Below, in pieces: positions 1 through 6,452 of a DNA stretch of 10,534 bases. Every line of letters begins with the position of its first letter. The first letter of the stretch is position 1. Made by a program: the position numbers and the translations under genes. Below the pieces are notes generated by a model. It searched no databases and had not been told where the DNA came from. It worked only from the letters and a program-made list of their open reading frames with translations. The DNA is taken from the NCBI GenBank assembly GCA_045532255.1, contig JAZSFO010000035.1, positions 1-10,534 on the forward strand, read 5' to 3'. Origin of the DNA: RGIG8748 sp045532255 (GTDB lineage Bacteria > Bacillota > Clostridia > UMGS1810).

Positions 1-3
1 GAC

Positions 4-1167
4 TTAGGCTAAGTTGAACTCAACATTGTCGGTCATCATTTTATGAATGACACGAACCAGCTTGTGTGCTACATGCCCCAAAGCATTGTAGTGGCGACGA
101 CCTTGTGACATTTTCAAATCATAATACTGTTTAAAAGTATCATTAACTAAGGTAGTTTGCCAAGCGGCATTTATCAAAGCAAATCTTAACAGTTTAGAAC
201 CCCTTTTAGACATACGGGTTTTAGCTGCTGTGAAATTGCCTGATTGATAAACGGATGGGTCAAGACCTGCATACGCAAGCAATTGACAAGGCTTTTTAAA
301 ACGGGATATATCGCCAATTTCGCCGATAATCATTGCACCGTTTAAAGAGCCAATGCCCGGTATTGTTTTGATAACCGAATCAAGCCTATCCATAATTGAG
401 TTAATATTCTCATCAATTTCTTTTAATTGCTGAGTAAACAATTCAATTTGAGAAATAGCTTGAAATATCTGTAAAGATATGGTATCATTTTTAACACCGA
501 CAGATTGCGATGCAAGCTCTTTTAAAAGTACAGCATTAGACAGGTTAAAGTGTCCCTTAGAGGACTTGTAGAGAAGGTTCGTAAGCCTTGTGAGATGCAT
601 TTTCGCAATCTTGTCGGGATTTGGTTCTGTTTTGAGAAGCTCATAACAAGCCTTTCCGTGAATGCCGGACTTGAAAAAGTACTGTAATTCAGGGAATAAC
701 AGATCCACATAAGTTACAAGTTGAATTTTAACCTTTGTCCTTGCCTTCATAAGTTTTTGACGGAAGCGACAGAGGTTTTTTAATTGCAAAGAATCGTAAT
801 CACGCTCGGAAAACAGACGATACTGATTCATTATCAAAGCTTTGATAATAAGGTATGTATCAACAGAATCGGTTTTAGTTTTTCTGATATTGGTTTTTCT
901 AAGAGTTGATGTTTGTATAGGATTAATAATACAAACATTAAAATCTCTGGAATACAGAAAACAAGTAAGGTTTTCTGCATAATGAGCAGTAGATTCCATT
1001 CCGATTAAAACTTGTTCTTTCGGAAATTCTGAAAGAATGTCAAGCAGTAATTGAAAGCCTGAGTGATTGTTAGAGAAAGGAAACGGACTAACAAGGATTT
1101 CGCCATCAGAATTCATAACTGCAGCATAGTGTGTTTGTTTGGCAACATCAATGCCAACATAGTACAT
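4..1167 (-). CDS. IS110-family transposase (DEDD RuvC-like plus C-terminal Ser domain)
   Basis: Recombinase of an IS110-type insertion sequence, 387 residues, apparently intact. The N-terminal RuvC-like half carries the four acidic residues of the DEDD set: D7 (GIDVAK), E58 (GMEST), D100 and D103 (KTDSVD). A coiled-coil-like linker follows at about 235-270. The C-terminal Transposase_20 domain starts at the helix-hairpin-helix-like TIPGIG. It contains LAYAGLDP and a QSG motif whose Ser is residue 309, the position of the family's nucleophile, followed by RMSKRGSKLLR. Known of the family: it uses a DEDD/Ser active site and a structured bridge RNA to recombine a circular donor with a target, without target duplications. 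The start has an AAAGGAG site at 1184-1178, ten bases upstream. About 200 non-coding bases lie on the 5' side, which fits the IS110 group rather than the IS1111 group. It is transcribed away from the yfcE-like gene. Confidence 0.96.
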   Translation of the reverse strand: MYYVGIDVAKQTHYAAVMNSDGEILVSPFPFSNNHSGFQLLLDILSEFPKEQVLIGMESTAHYAENLTCFLYSRDFNVCIINPIQTSTLRKTNIRKTKTDSVDTYLIIKALIMNQYRLFSERDYDSLQLKNLCRFRQKLMKARTKVKIQLVTYVDLLFPELQYFFKSGIHGKACYELLKTEPNPDKIAKMHLTRLTNLLYKSSKGHFNLSNAVLLKELASQSVGVKNDTISLQIFQAISQIELFTQQLKEIDENINSIMDRLDSVIKTIPGIGSLNGAMIIGEIGDISRFKKPCQLLAYAGLDPSVYQSGNFTAAKTRMSKRGSKLLRFALINAAWQTTLVNDTFKQYYDLKMSQGRRHYNALGHVAHKLVRVIHKMMTDNVEFNLA

Positions 1168-1177
1168 TAAAAATCAA

Positions 1178-1346
1178 CTCCTTTGTAAGTTTACACTGTG
1201 TTTGTCCACCTGGTTTTATCATCATAAACTTGCGGGAAATGAAAGTTCAAAGACTTATCCAACTATAAATAATTTAGATAAAACTGTGGCAATACACTCC
1301 TTTAAATAGTCAAAGCTATAAAAAAATATGAAAAGTCCACAGTGTT
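1178..1346 (-). ncRNA. candidate IS110 bridge RNA in the left end
   Basis: The segment lies between an extended -10 box and the transposase start, where IS110-group elements encode the bridge RNA. Predicted start is near 1346; the 3' end is uncertain, about 1178-1193, giving about 154-169 nt (the IS621 bridge RNA is about 177 nt). Structure seen: an outer closing stem pairs 1345-1338 (ACACTGTG on the minus strand) with 1200-1193 (CACAGTGT), 8 bp. An inner helix pairs 1289-1286 and 1284-1277 (CCAC, A, GTTTTATC) with 1220-1213 and 1209-1206 (GATAAAAC, CAG, GTGG). It encloses a 56-nt loop, 1276-1221. A small ATAG/CTAT hairpin sits at 1319-1306. The nucleotides at 1303-1290 match flanking DNA and may be a guide. 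The coordinates and function are inference. Confidence 0.6.
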
Positions 1347-1352
1347 TTATTG

Positions 1353-1361
1353 ATTATATCA
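1353..1361 (-). promoter_or_regulatory. extended -10 promoter element for the IS left-end RNA
   Basis: The minus strand reads TGATATAAT, a perfect extended -10 (TGn plus TATAAT at 1358-1353). The -35 position, about 1376-1381 on the minus strand, reads TCCTTT, which is not consensus. In IS110 elements a full promoter is known to form only when the right end joins the left end in the excised circle. A lone -10 at the left edge fits that arrangement. Predicted transcription start is near 1346. Confidence 0.6.
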
Positions 1362-1375
1362 TAATGGTTAAAAAG

Positions 1376-1382
1376 AAAGGAG
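1376..1382 (+). promoter_or_regulatory. orphan-looking ribosome binding site upstream of the yfcE-like gene
   Basis: AAAGGAG resembles the ribosome sites of other genes in the window but lies 45 bases before the best start codon (ATG 1428) and 36 before an in-frame GTG (1419). The hairpin at 1388-1413 fills most of the gap. With it folded, ten unpaired bases separate the site from GTG 1419, a usable spacing. It may instead be a relic, or part of the IS end. Confidence 0.4.
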
Positions 1383-1387
1383 AGTAT

Positions 1388-1413
1388 TGATATATTTAAG
1401 ACTAAATATATCA
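1388..1413 (+). repeat. perfect 11-bp palindrome with AGAC tetraloop
   Basis: TGATATATTTA (1388-1398) and TAAATATATCA (1403-1413) pair without mismatch around AGAC. It lies between a ribosome site and the start of the yfcE-like gene, directly outside the IS left end. It could be a translation-controlling hairpin, a DNA operator, or the palindromic target into which the IS110 element inserted. There is no T-tract, so it is not a terminator. Confidence 0.75.
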
Positions 1414-1427
1414 TACAAGTGTTAAAT

Positions 1428-1976
1428 ATGAAATGGATTATAGCATCAGATATTCATGGTTCAGAGCTTTACTGCAAGGAAATAATAAAAGCATTTGAAA
1501 ATGAAAATGCACAAAAAATTTTACTTCTGGGTGACATATTGTACCACGGCCCCCGCAACGACCTTCCTGAAGGTCATAATCCAAAGGGAGTTATATCCAT
1601 TCTTAACGAATACAAAGACAAAATACTCTGCGTTCGGGGTAACTGTGATGCAGAGGTTGACCAGATGGTTCTTGAGTTCCCAATTATGTCTGACTATGCG
1701 GTAATATGTCAGGACGGTATAACGATATATGCAACCCACGGACACATATTCGGCGAGGACAATCCTCCTCCGCTCTCTAGCGGCGGTATTTTGCTTTGCG
1801 GACACACGCATGTTTCCGCGCTCAGAAACCACGGCAAATTCACATATATGAATCCCGGTTCCGCTTCTATACCAAAAGAAAATACCCATCACGGATATAT
1901 GACATTTGAAAACGGTATGTTTCTATGGAAGGACTTTGGCGGAAATATAATAATGTCATATAAATACGGCAACTGA
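1428..1976 (+). CDS. yfcE: YfcE-family metallophosphodiesterase
   Basis: A 182-residue calcineurin-like phosphoesterase; E. coli YfcE has about the same length. Family enzymes bind two metals (Mn) and hydrolyse phosphodiesters; YfcE's physiological substrate is uncertain. All metal-site motifs are present: DIHG (D8, H10), GD (D36) in LLGDILYHGPRN, GNCD (N72), ATHGH (H104) and GHTH (H126, H128). The block HGPRNDLPEG and the closing NPGSASIPK are characteristic of YfcE rather than of generic MJ0936-type enzymes. I chose ATG 1428 because the protein then begins MKWIIASDIHG like its homologues. GTG 1419 would add three residues and may be the true start given the ribosome site at 1376-1382. The IS element lies immediately upstream and may have separated the gene from its original promoter. 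No strong promoter is evident between the IS and the gene. Confidence 0.93.
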   Translation: MKWIIASDIHGSELYCKEIIKAFENENAQKILLLGDILYHGPRNDLPEGHNPKGVISILNEYKDKILCVRGNCDAEVDQMVLEFPIMSDYAVICQDGITIYATHGHIFGEDNPPPLSSGGILLCGHTHVSALRNHGKFTYMNPGSASIPKENTHHGYMTFENGMFLWKDFGGNIIMSYKYGN

Positions 1977-2027
1977 TAAATTTTGCGCCTGCAAATACAT
2001 TGTGCCTTATTATTTATACAATTTTTA

Positions 2028-2056
2028 TTGATTTTCCCTACAATTTGTGGTAAAAT
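2028..2056 (+). promoter_or_regulatory. sigma-A-type promoter of the lrp-aminotransferase-trmL-degV operon
   Basis: A -35 box TTGATT (2028-2033) and a -10 box TAAAAT (2051-2056) are separated by exactly 17 bases. TGG before the -10 supplies an extended -10 TG. The predicted transcription start is near 2063, giving a leader of about 35 bases. Any Lrp-family autoregulatory site would be expected around here; I see no clear operator. Confidence 0.75.
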
Positions 2057-2097
2057 ACTAAACTGACATGAGTTTCTTAAAAAGGAGGGTAATTACC

Positions 2098-2580
2098 ATG
2101 ATTCAGAAAATTCTGGAAATACTTGAAAATGATTGTAATACTCCCCTGGAGCAAATCGCTCTCATGACAGATTTAACTCCTGCAGAGGTCGCCGCCGAGA
2201 TTGATAACTACAAAAAAGAAAAAATAATTCTTAAAAATAAAACCGTAATAAACTGGGAAAAAACAAACAAAGAGTTTGTAACAGCTCTTATTGAGGTCAA
2301 GGTTACTCCCCAAAGGGGCGAAGGCTTTGACAAAATTGCAGAGCGTATCTATAAATTCCCTGAGGTACAGTCCGTTTATCTTATGGCGGGTGCATTTGAT
2401 TTTACTGTCATTATTGAAGGTAAAACACTCAAAGAGGTTGCACTCTTTGTTGCAAACCGTCTTGCGCCAATGGAATCCGTTGTAAGCACGGGAACCCACT
2501 TTGTTTTGAAAAAATACAAAGACGAGGGCATTATCTTTGATGATGACGAAAACGACTATAGGCAGGCAATAACATTATGA
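2098..2580 (+). CDS. Lrp/AsnC-family transcriptional regulator (AlaR/YugG-like)
   Basis: A 160-residue regulator. Residues 1-55 form the winged helix-turn-helix (LEQIALMTDLTPAEVAAEI). Residues from about 60 to 145 form the RAM effector-binding and oligomerisation domain (ALIEVKVTPQRGEGFDKIAERI, then LMAGAFDFTVIIEG). An acidic tail, IIFDDDEND, follows. The start is ATG 2098, eight bases after a very strong AAAGGAGGG site (2081-2089). An in-frame ATG at 2068 lies about five bases from the predicted transcription start and would put the ribosome site inside the gene, so I reject it. The stop overlaps the aminotransferase start by four bases (ATGA), implying translational coupling. In B. subtilis the equivalent pair AlaR (YugG) and AlaT (YugH) controls alanine synthesis. 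A matching role here is inference from family and adjacency. Confidence 0.93.
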   Translation: MIQKILEILENDCNTPLEQIALMTDLTPAEVAAEIDNYKKEKIILKNKTVINWEKTNKEFVTALIEVKVTPQRGEGFDKIAERIYKFPEVQSVYLMAGAFDFTVIIEGKTLKEVALFVANRLAPMESVVSTGTHFVLKKYKDEGIIFDDDENDYRQAITL

Positions 2581-3755
2581 GCAAAATAGAATTCAATATA
2601 GATAATTTTATAAACTCCACCGTTGGCGGTATGCAGCCATCGAGAATACGAAAATTCTTTGATATTGTAAACACTATGGAAGGTGCAATATCTCTTGGTG
2701 TAGGCGAACCGGACTTTGCAACTCCGTGGCACATAAGGGATGCAGGCGTATACTCTTTGGAAAAAGGACAAACCTACTATACATCAAATTCGGGTCTTCT
2801 GGAACTCAGAGAAGAGATATGCAGCTATCTAAGGAAATTCGACCTCTCCTATACTCCGGGACAGGTTCTTGTTACGGTAGGCGGAAGCGAAGCAATAGAC
2901 CTTGTTATGAGGACTGTTCTCTCACTCGGTGATGAAGTAATAATACCCGAGCCTTCGTTTGTGTGCTACAAGCCTTGTGCGGTTATGGCAGGCGGAGTTC
3001 CCGTAACAATAGAAACCAAGGCAGAAAATGAATTTAAGCTTACTGCCGATGAACTCCAGAAAAAGATAACTCCAAAGACAAAACTGCTTGTATTGTCATA
3101 TCCAAACAATCCCACGGGCGCCGTAATGGATCGTGAAGACCTCGAAAAAATTGCAAAGGTTGCAATTGACAAAAATATCATGGTGCTTTCTGACGAAATA
3201 TATGCTGAACTCACCTACAAAGGAAAGCACACATCTATCGCATCGCTCCCGGGCATGAAGGAACGCACAATAGTTGTAAACGGATTTTCAAAGGCATTTG
3301 CAATGACAGGCTGGCGTCTGGGCTTTGTAGTCGGACATCCTACACTTATAAAACAGCTTACAAAGGTACATCAGTATGCTATAATGAGCTCACCTACAAC
3401 AAGTCAGTATGCCGCAATAGAAGCACTTCGCAACGGTGAAGAGTCCATAGCTAAGATGGTATCGGAATACAATGACAGACGAAAGATAATAACAGATGCC
3501 TTCAATAAAATGGGATACCCCTGTTTTTCACCGCTTGGTGCATTTTATATATTCCCATGCATCAAAAGTTCAGGGCTGTCATCGGAAGAGTTTTGCGAAA
3601 GACTTCTCATGCAGCAGAAGGTTGCTCTTGTTCCCGGTACCGCATTTGGCGAAAGCGGAGAAGGATATGTAAGAGTATCATATGCATACAGCATAAAACA
3701 AATTTCCAAAGCACTGGAAAGAATTCAAAAATTTACAAACAGTATAAAGGAATAA
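2577..3755 (+). CDS. PLP-dependent class I/II aminotransferase (AlaT/YugH-like)
   Basis: A 392-residue fold-type I aminotransferase of normal length. Visible motifs: GVGEPDF near the N-terminus; GGSEAID for the cofactor phosphate; YPNNPTG with Asn178; DEIY with Asp206 for the pyridine nitrogen and Tyr209; SKAFAMTGWR with Schiff-base Lys239; and VRVSYA with Arg366, the substrate carboxylate-binding arginine. It transfers amino groups between an amino acid and a 2-oxo acid in the cytoplasm. Substrate cannot be read from sequence: aspartate or alanine is likeliest. The four-base overlap with an Lrp-type regulator favours an alanine-forming YugH/AlaT-like enzyme. The trmL start follows four bases after its stop, so it is mid-operon. 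Confidence 0.94.
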   Translation: MSKIEFNIDNFINSTVGGMQPSRIRKFFDIVNTMEGAISLGVGEPDFATPWHIRDAGVYSLEKGQTYYTSNSGLLELREEICSYLRKFDLSYTPGQVLVTVGGSEAIDLVMRTVLSLGDEVIIPEPSFVCYKPCAVMAGGVPVTIETKAENEFKLTADELQKKITPKTKLLVLSYPNNPTGAVMDREDLEKIAKVAIDKNIMVLSDEIYAELTYKGKHTSIASLPGMKERTIVVNGFSKAFAMTGWRLGFVVGHPTLIKQLTKVHQYAIMSSPTTSQYAAIEALRNGEESIAKMVSEYNDRRKIITDAFNKMGYPCFSPLGAFYIFPCIKSSGLSSEEFCERLLMQQKVALVPGTAFGESGEGYVRVSYAYSIKQISKALERIQKFTNSIKE

Positions 3756-3759
3756 AATT

Positions 3760-4254
3760 ATGAGTTACAATATTGTACTTGTAGAACCGGAAATACCGCA
3801 GAACACGGGTAATATTGCAAGAACCTGCTCCGTAACCGGTGCAAGACTGCACCTTGTCGGTCCTATGGGCTTTGCCATTGATGACAAAAAGCTCAAAAGA
3901 GCGGGTCTTGACTATTGGCATACACTTGATATCACAATGTATGATAATATAGATGAGTTTTTTGCAAAGAATAAAGGCGGAAACTTTTACTACGCATCTA
4001 CCAAGAGTCTTAACCGTTATTGCGATGTTGCATTCAGCGACGGCGATTACATTTTGTTCGGCAAGGAAACAAAGGGACTTGACGAAGAACTCCTTAAGAA
4101 TAACAAGGACAAATGCATCCGAATACCTATGGCTCACAATCAAAGAAGCCTTAACCTTTCAAATTCTGTAGCAATAATACTTTATGAAGCATTAAGGCAA
4201 AATAACTTTTGTGATCTTGAGACAGAGGGTTCCCTCACAAAGTACAGTTGGTAA
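3760..4254 (+). CDS. trmL: tRNA (cytidine/uridine-2'-O)-methyltransferase TrmL
   Basis: A 164-residue SPOUT methyltransferase, the normal size for TrmL (YibK/CspR). Family members methylate the ribose 2'-O of wobble nucleotide 34 in tRNA-Leu isoacceptors using S-adenosylmethionine. Key signatures are EPEIPQNTGNIAR (residues 9-21, with N15 and R21), the knot segment ILFGKETKGL (98-107), and IPMAHNQRSLNLSNS (122-135, with R129, S130, N132 and N135). The start is preceded by AAAGGA at 3746-3751, which overlaps the aminotransferase stop region; only four bases separate the genes. Its operon mates have no obvious tRNA role, so co-transcription probably reflects packing rather than shared pathway. 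Confidence 0.95.
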   Translation: MSYNIVLVEPEIPQNTGNIARTCSVTGARLHLVGPMGFAIDDKKLKRAGLDYWHTLDITMYDNIDEFFAKNKGGNFYYASTKSLNRYCDVAFSDGDYILFGKETKGLDEELLKNNKDKCIRIPMAHNQRSLNLSNSVAIILYEALRQNNFCDLETEGSLTKYSW

Positions 4255-4270
4255 GAAAGGATATTAAGCT

Positions 4271-5125
4271 ATGAAAAAAATAATCATAACAACAGACACC
4301 GCTTCTGATATTTCCTTGGAAACAGCTCAAAAATACGGAATTCATCTTATGCCTATAAATCTTAATATAGACGGCAAGGAATACAAGGACAGATACGAAC
4401 TCAGCCCTGAGCAGTTTTACAGTGTTCTGGAAGAAAGCCCATCAATACCCAAGACAAGCCAGATAACAGTAAATGAACATATGGAAGAATTCAAAAAATT
4501 CTCTGACAACCACACAATCATACATGTGTCGATATCTGCAAATGCCAGCGGAACAAATCAAAGTGCTCATCTGGCGGCAAATGAAATACGCGAGGAAAAT
4601 CCCGATGCCGACATAACAATTCTGGACCCCGCAAACTTCTCGTACGGGTACGGACTTTATGTAATTGAAGCGGCAAAAATGGCAAATGACGGAAAATCCA
4701 AAGAAGAAATCATAGACTACCTTACAAAATGTTTTGAAAAATGCAAGGTTTTCTTTTTTACAGAAACACTTGATTATCTCCAGAGGGGCGGAAGAATAAG
4801 TTCGGGTGCCAAGCTCATTGCAAATGTTCTTGACATAACCCCGATACTCACCATAGAAAACGGACTTGTTACAAGCATGGACAAGGTAAGAGGAAGCAAA
4901 AAGCTCCTCGGCAGGATTGCTGATATGGTAAATGAAGCCGCTGACCATTCCATAGAGCAGAAGATTGCAATTGTGCACGGAAACTCACTCGAAAAAGCAG
5001 AAAAGTTCAAGGAAAAGCTAATAGAAAAAACAGGTTTTACCGACTATGAAATTGAAATTCTTGGACCGACAATTGCCATTCATGCAGGTCCCGGAGCAAT
5101 CGGTGTAATCTTTTTGGAAAAATAA
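4271..5125 (+). CDS. DegV family protein (fatty-acid binding)
   Basis: A 284-residue DegV protein of typical length. It starts with ITTDTASDIS (Thr/Ser/Asp near residues 8-13), has the central SISANASGTNQSA segment (87-99, contacting the lipid carboxylate in solved family structures), the hallmark YLQRGGRIS (169-177), and ends GPGAIGVIFL. Known of the family: DegV/FakB proteins bind fatty acids and, with the kinase FakA, allow exogenous fatty acids to enter phospholipid synthesis. No FakA-like kinase is in this window, so FakB function is not shown here. GAAAGGA (4255-4261) precedes ATG 4271 by nine bases, and the gap to trmL is 16 bases, so it is the last gene of the lrp operon. No convincing intrinsic terminator follows. 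Confidence 0.93.
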   Translation: MKKIIITTDTASDISLETAQKYGIHLMPINLNIDGKEYKDRYELSPEQFYSVLEESPSIPKTSQITVNEHMEEFKKFSDNHTIIHVSISANASGTNQSAHLAANEIREENPDADITILDPANFSYGYGLYVIEAAKMANDGKSKEEIIDYLTKCFEKCKVFFFTETLDYLQRGGRISSGAKLIANVLDITPILTIENGLVTSMDKVRGSKKLLGRIADMVNEAADHSIEQKIAIVHGNSLEKAEKFKEKLIEKTGFTDYEIEILGPTIAIHAGPGAIGVIFLEK

Positions 5126-5159
5126 GCAGTAATGACAAATAATATTTTCCAAAAATTAC

Positions 5160-5188
5160 TTGCAAAATATTAAAAAGTATTATACAAT
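5160..5188 (+). promoter_or_regulatory. sigma-A-type promoter of the pgk-tpiA-gpmI operon
   Basis: A -35 box TTGCAA (5160-5165), a 17-base A/T-only spacer apart from one G, and a -10 box TACAAT (5183-5188) give a predicted start near 5195 and a leader of about 35 bases. A second possible extended -10, TGATAAAAT (5200-5208), lies downstream without a good -35. The pgk ribosome site is GAGGTG (5217-5222). Confidence 0.7.
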
Positions 5189-5229
5189 ATCTTTGTATTT
5201 GATAAAATAATTTATTGAGGTGAATTAAT

Positions 5230-6423
5230 ATGAACAAAAAATCTATTGAAGACATTCAGGTAAAAGGCAAAAAGGTGCTTGTAAGATGCGATTTCAATGT
5301 TCCCCTTGACGAGAACAGAAACATTACAGACGAGACCAGAATTGACGGTGCTCTTCCTACAATCAACTATCTTATAGAGGGTGGTGCCAAGGTTATTCTT
5401 TGCTCACATATGGGAAAACCCAAGGGCGAACCCAAACCCGAGCTTTCTCTTGCTCCTGTTGCAAAAAAGCTTTCCGAAAAGCTCGGCAAGGATGTTATCT
5501 TTGCAGCAGATGACAATGTAGTAGGCGAAAATGCAAAAAATGCTGTTGCTGCCATGAACGAAGGAGATGTTGTTCTTCTTGAAAACACCAGATACAGAAT
5601 AGAAGAAACAAAGAATGTAGACGATTTCAGCAAAGAGCTTGCTTCTCTTGCAGATATTTTCGTTAATGATGCTTTCGGTACTGCACACAGAGCACACTGC
5701 TCAAATGTAGGTGTAACAAAGTATCTTGATACTGCTGTATGCGGTTACCTCATTCAGAAAGAAATCGAATTTTTGGGCAATGCGGTTAACAACCCCGTAA
5801 GACCCTGTGTTGCTATTCTCGGTGGTTCCAAGGTATCATCCAAGATTTCTGTAATCAACAATCTTTTGGAAAAGGTAGATACCCTCATCATCGGCGGCGG
5901 CATGGCTTATACATTCATGAAAGCTATGGGCGATGAAGTCGGCAAATCACTTCTTGAAGCAGACTACATTGATTATGCTAAGGAAATGATGGAAAAGGCA
6001 GAAGCTAAAGGCGTTAAGCTCCTTATCCCCCAGGATACTGTTGTAGCAAAAGAATTCTCCAACGATGCTGAGCACAAGACAGTAGCAAGAGGCGGTATAG
6101 AAGCAGACTGGGAAGGCCTCGATATCGGCGAAAAGACTATTGCACTCTATACAGATGCAATAAAGACTGCAAAGACCGTTGTTTGGAACGGACCTATGGG
6201 CGTATTCGAAATGCCTACATTTGCAAAGGGCACAAATGCAATTGCTAAGGCTCTTTCCGAAATTGATGCAACAACAATCATCGGCGGCGGTGACAGCGTA
6301 GCCGCAGTTAATCAGGCAGGTCTCGGTGACAAGATGAGCCACATCTCCACAGGCGGCGGAGCTTCTCTTGAATTCCTCGAAGGCAAGGACCTCCCAGGTA
6401 TCGTTGCACTCAACGACAGATAA
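5230..6423 (+). CDS. pgk: Phosphoglycerate kinase
   Basis: A full-length 397-residue enzyme converting 1,3-bisphosphoglycerate and ADP to 3-phosphoglycerate and ATP in the cytoplasm, the first ATP-yielding step of lower glycolysis. The N-terminal substrate domain shows the signature RCDFNVPLDENRNITDETRI (residues 19-38, with R19, D21, N23 and R37) and SHMGKPKG. The C-terminal nucleotide domain shows GGSKVSSK with K201, WNGPMGVFE (319-327) and the glycine-rich GGGDSVAA (352-359, with D355). It is the first gene of an operon with tpiA (29 bases downstream). Many Clostridia place gap directly before pgk; here a DegV gene and a separate promoter sit there instead. The reading frame is rich in GCT/GTT codons, consistent with high expression. 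Confidence 0.98.
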   Translation: MNKKSIEDIQVKGKKVLVRCDFNVPLDENRNITDETRIDGALPTINYLIEGGAKVILCSHMGKPKGEPKPELSLAPVAKKLSEKLGKDVIFAADDNVVGENAKNAVAAMNEGDVVLLENTRYRIEETKNVDDFSKELASLADIFVNDAFGTAHRAHCSNVGVTKYLDTAVCGYLIQKEIEFLGNAVNNPVRPCVAILGGSKVSSKISVINNLLEKVDTLIIGGGMAYTFMKAMGDEVGKSLLEADYIDYAKEMMEKAEAKGVKLLIPQDTVVAKEFSNDAEHKTVARGGIEADWEGLDIGEKTIALYTDAIKTAKTVVWNGPMGVFEMPTFAKGTNAIAKALSEIDATTIIGGGDSVAAVNQAGLGDKMSHISTGGGASLEFLEGKDLPGIVALNDR

Positions 6424-6452
6424 TAAAGCTTAACACGAAAGGATATAATAAT

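Larger units (their letters stand above)
1..1375 (-). mobile_element. IS110-family insertion sequence, left end present, right end cut by window
   Basis: The element comprises the transposase gene plus the non-coding left end upstream of it. The right end lies before base 1, because only three bases remain after the stop codon. The left boundary is not fixed by sequence alone: IS110 elements lack terminal inverted repeats and make no target duplication. I place it just outside the -10 box at 1353-1358, somewhere between about 1362 and 1389. The adjacent host gene starts at 1428, and a perfect palindrome at 1388-1413 lies immediately beyond. That fits the family's known preference for REP-like or palindromic targets (for example IS621 in REP elements), but is not proof. 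Confidence 0.8.

Noticed and set aside
1387..1425. Twelve-codon leader frame beginning TTG after the ribosome site at 1376-1382.
   Set aside because: TTG start with only four bases of spacing, no meaningful codon pattern, and the segment is fully accounted for by the palindrome.
2068..2097. In-frame upstream ATG extending the Lrp regulator by ten residues.
   Set aside because: It is about five bases from the predicted transcription start and would place the strong AAAGGAGGG site inside the gene; ATG 2098 is correctly spaced.
5111..5155. TTTTTGGAAAA and TTTTCCAAAAA could form an 11-bp hairpin at the end of the degV-like gene.
   Set aside because: The first arm lies within the coding end, the stem is nearly all A-T, the loop is 23 bases and no T-tract follows, so I do not call a terminator.
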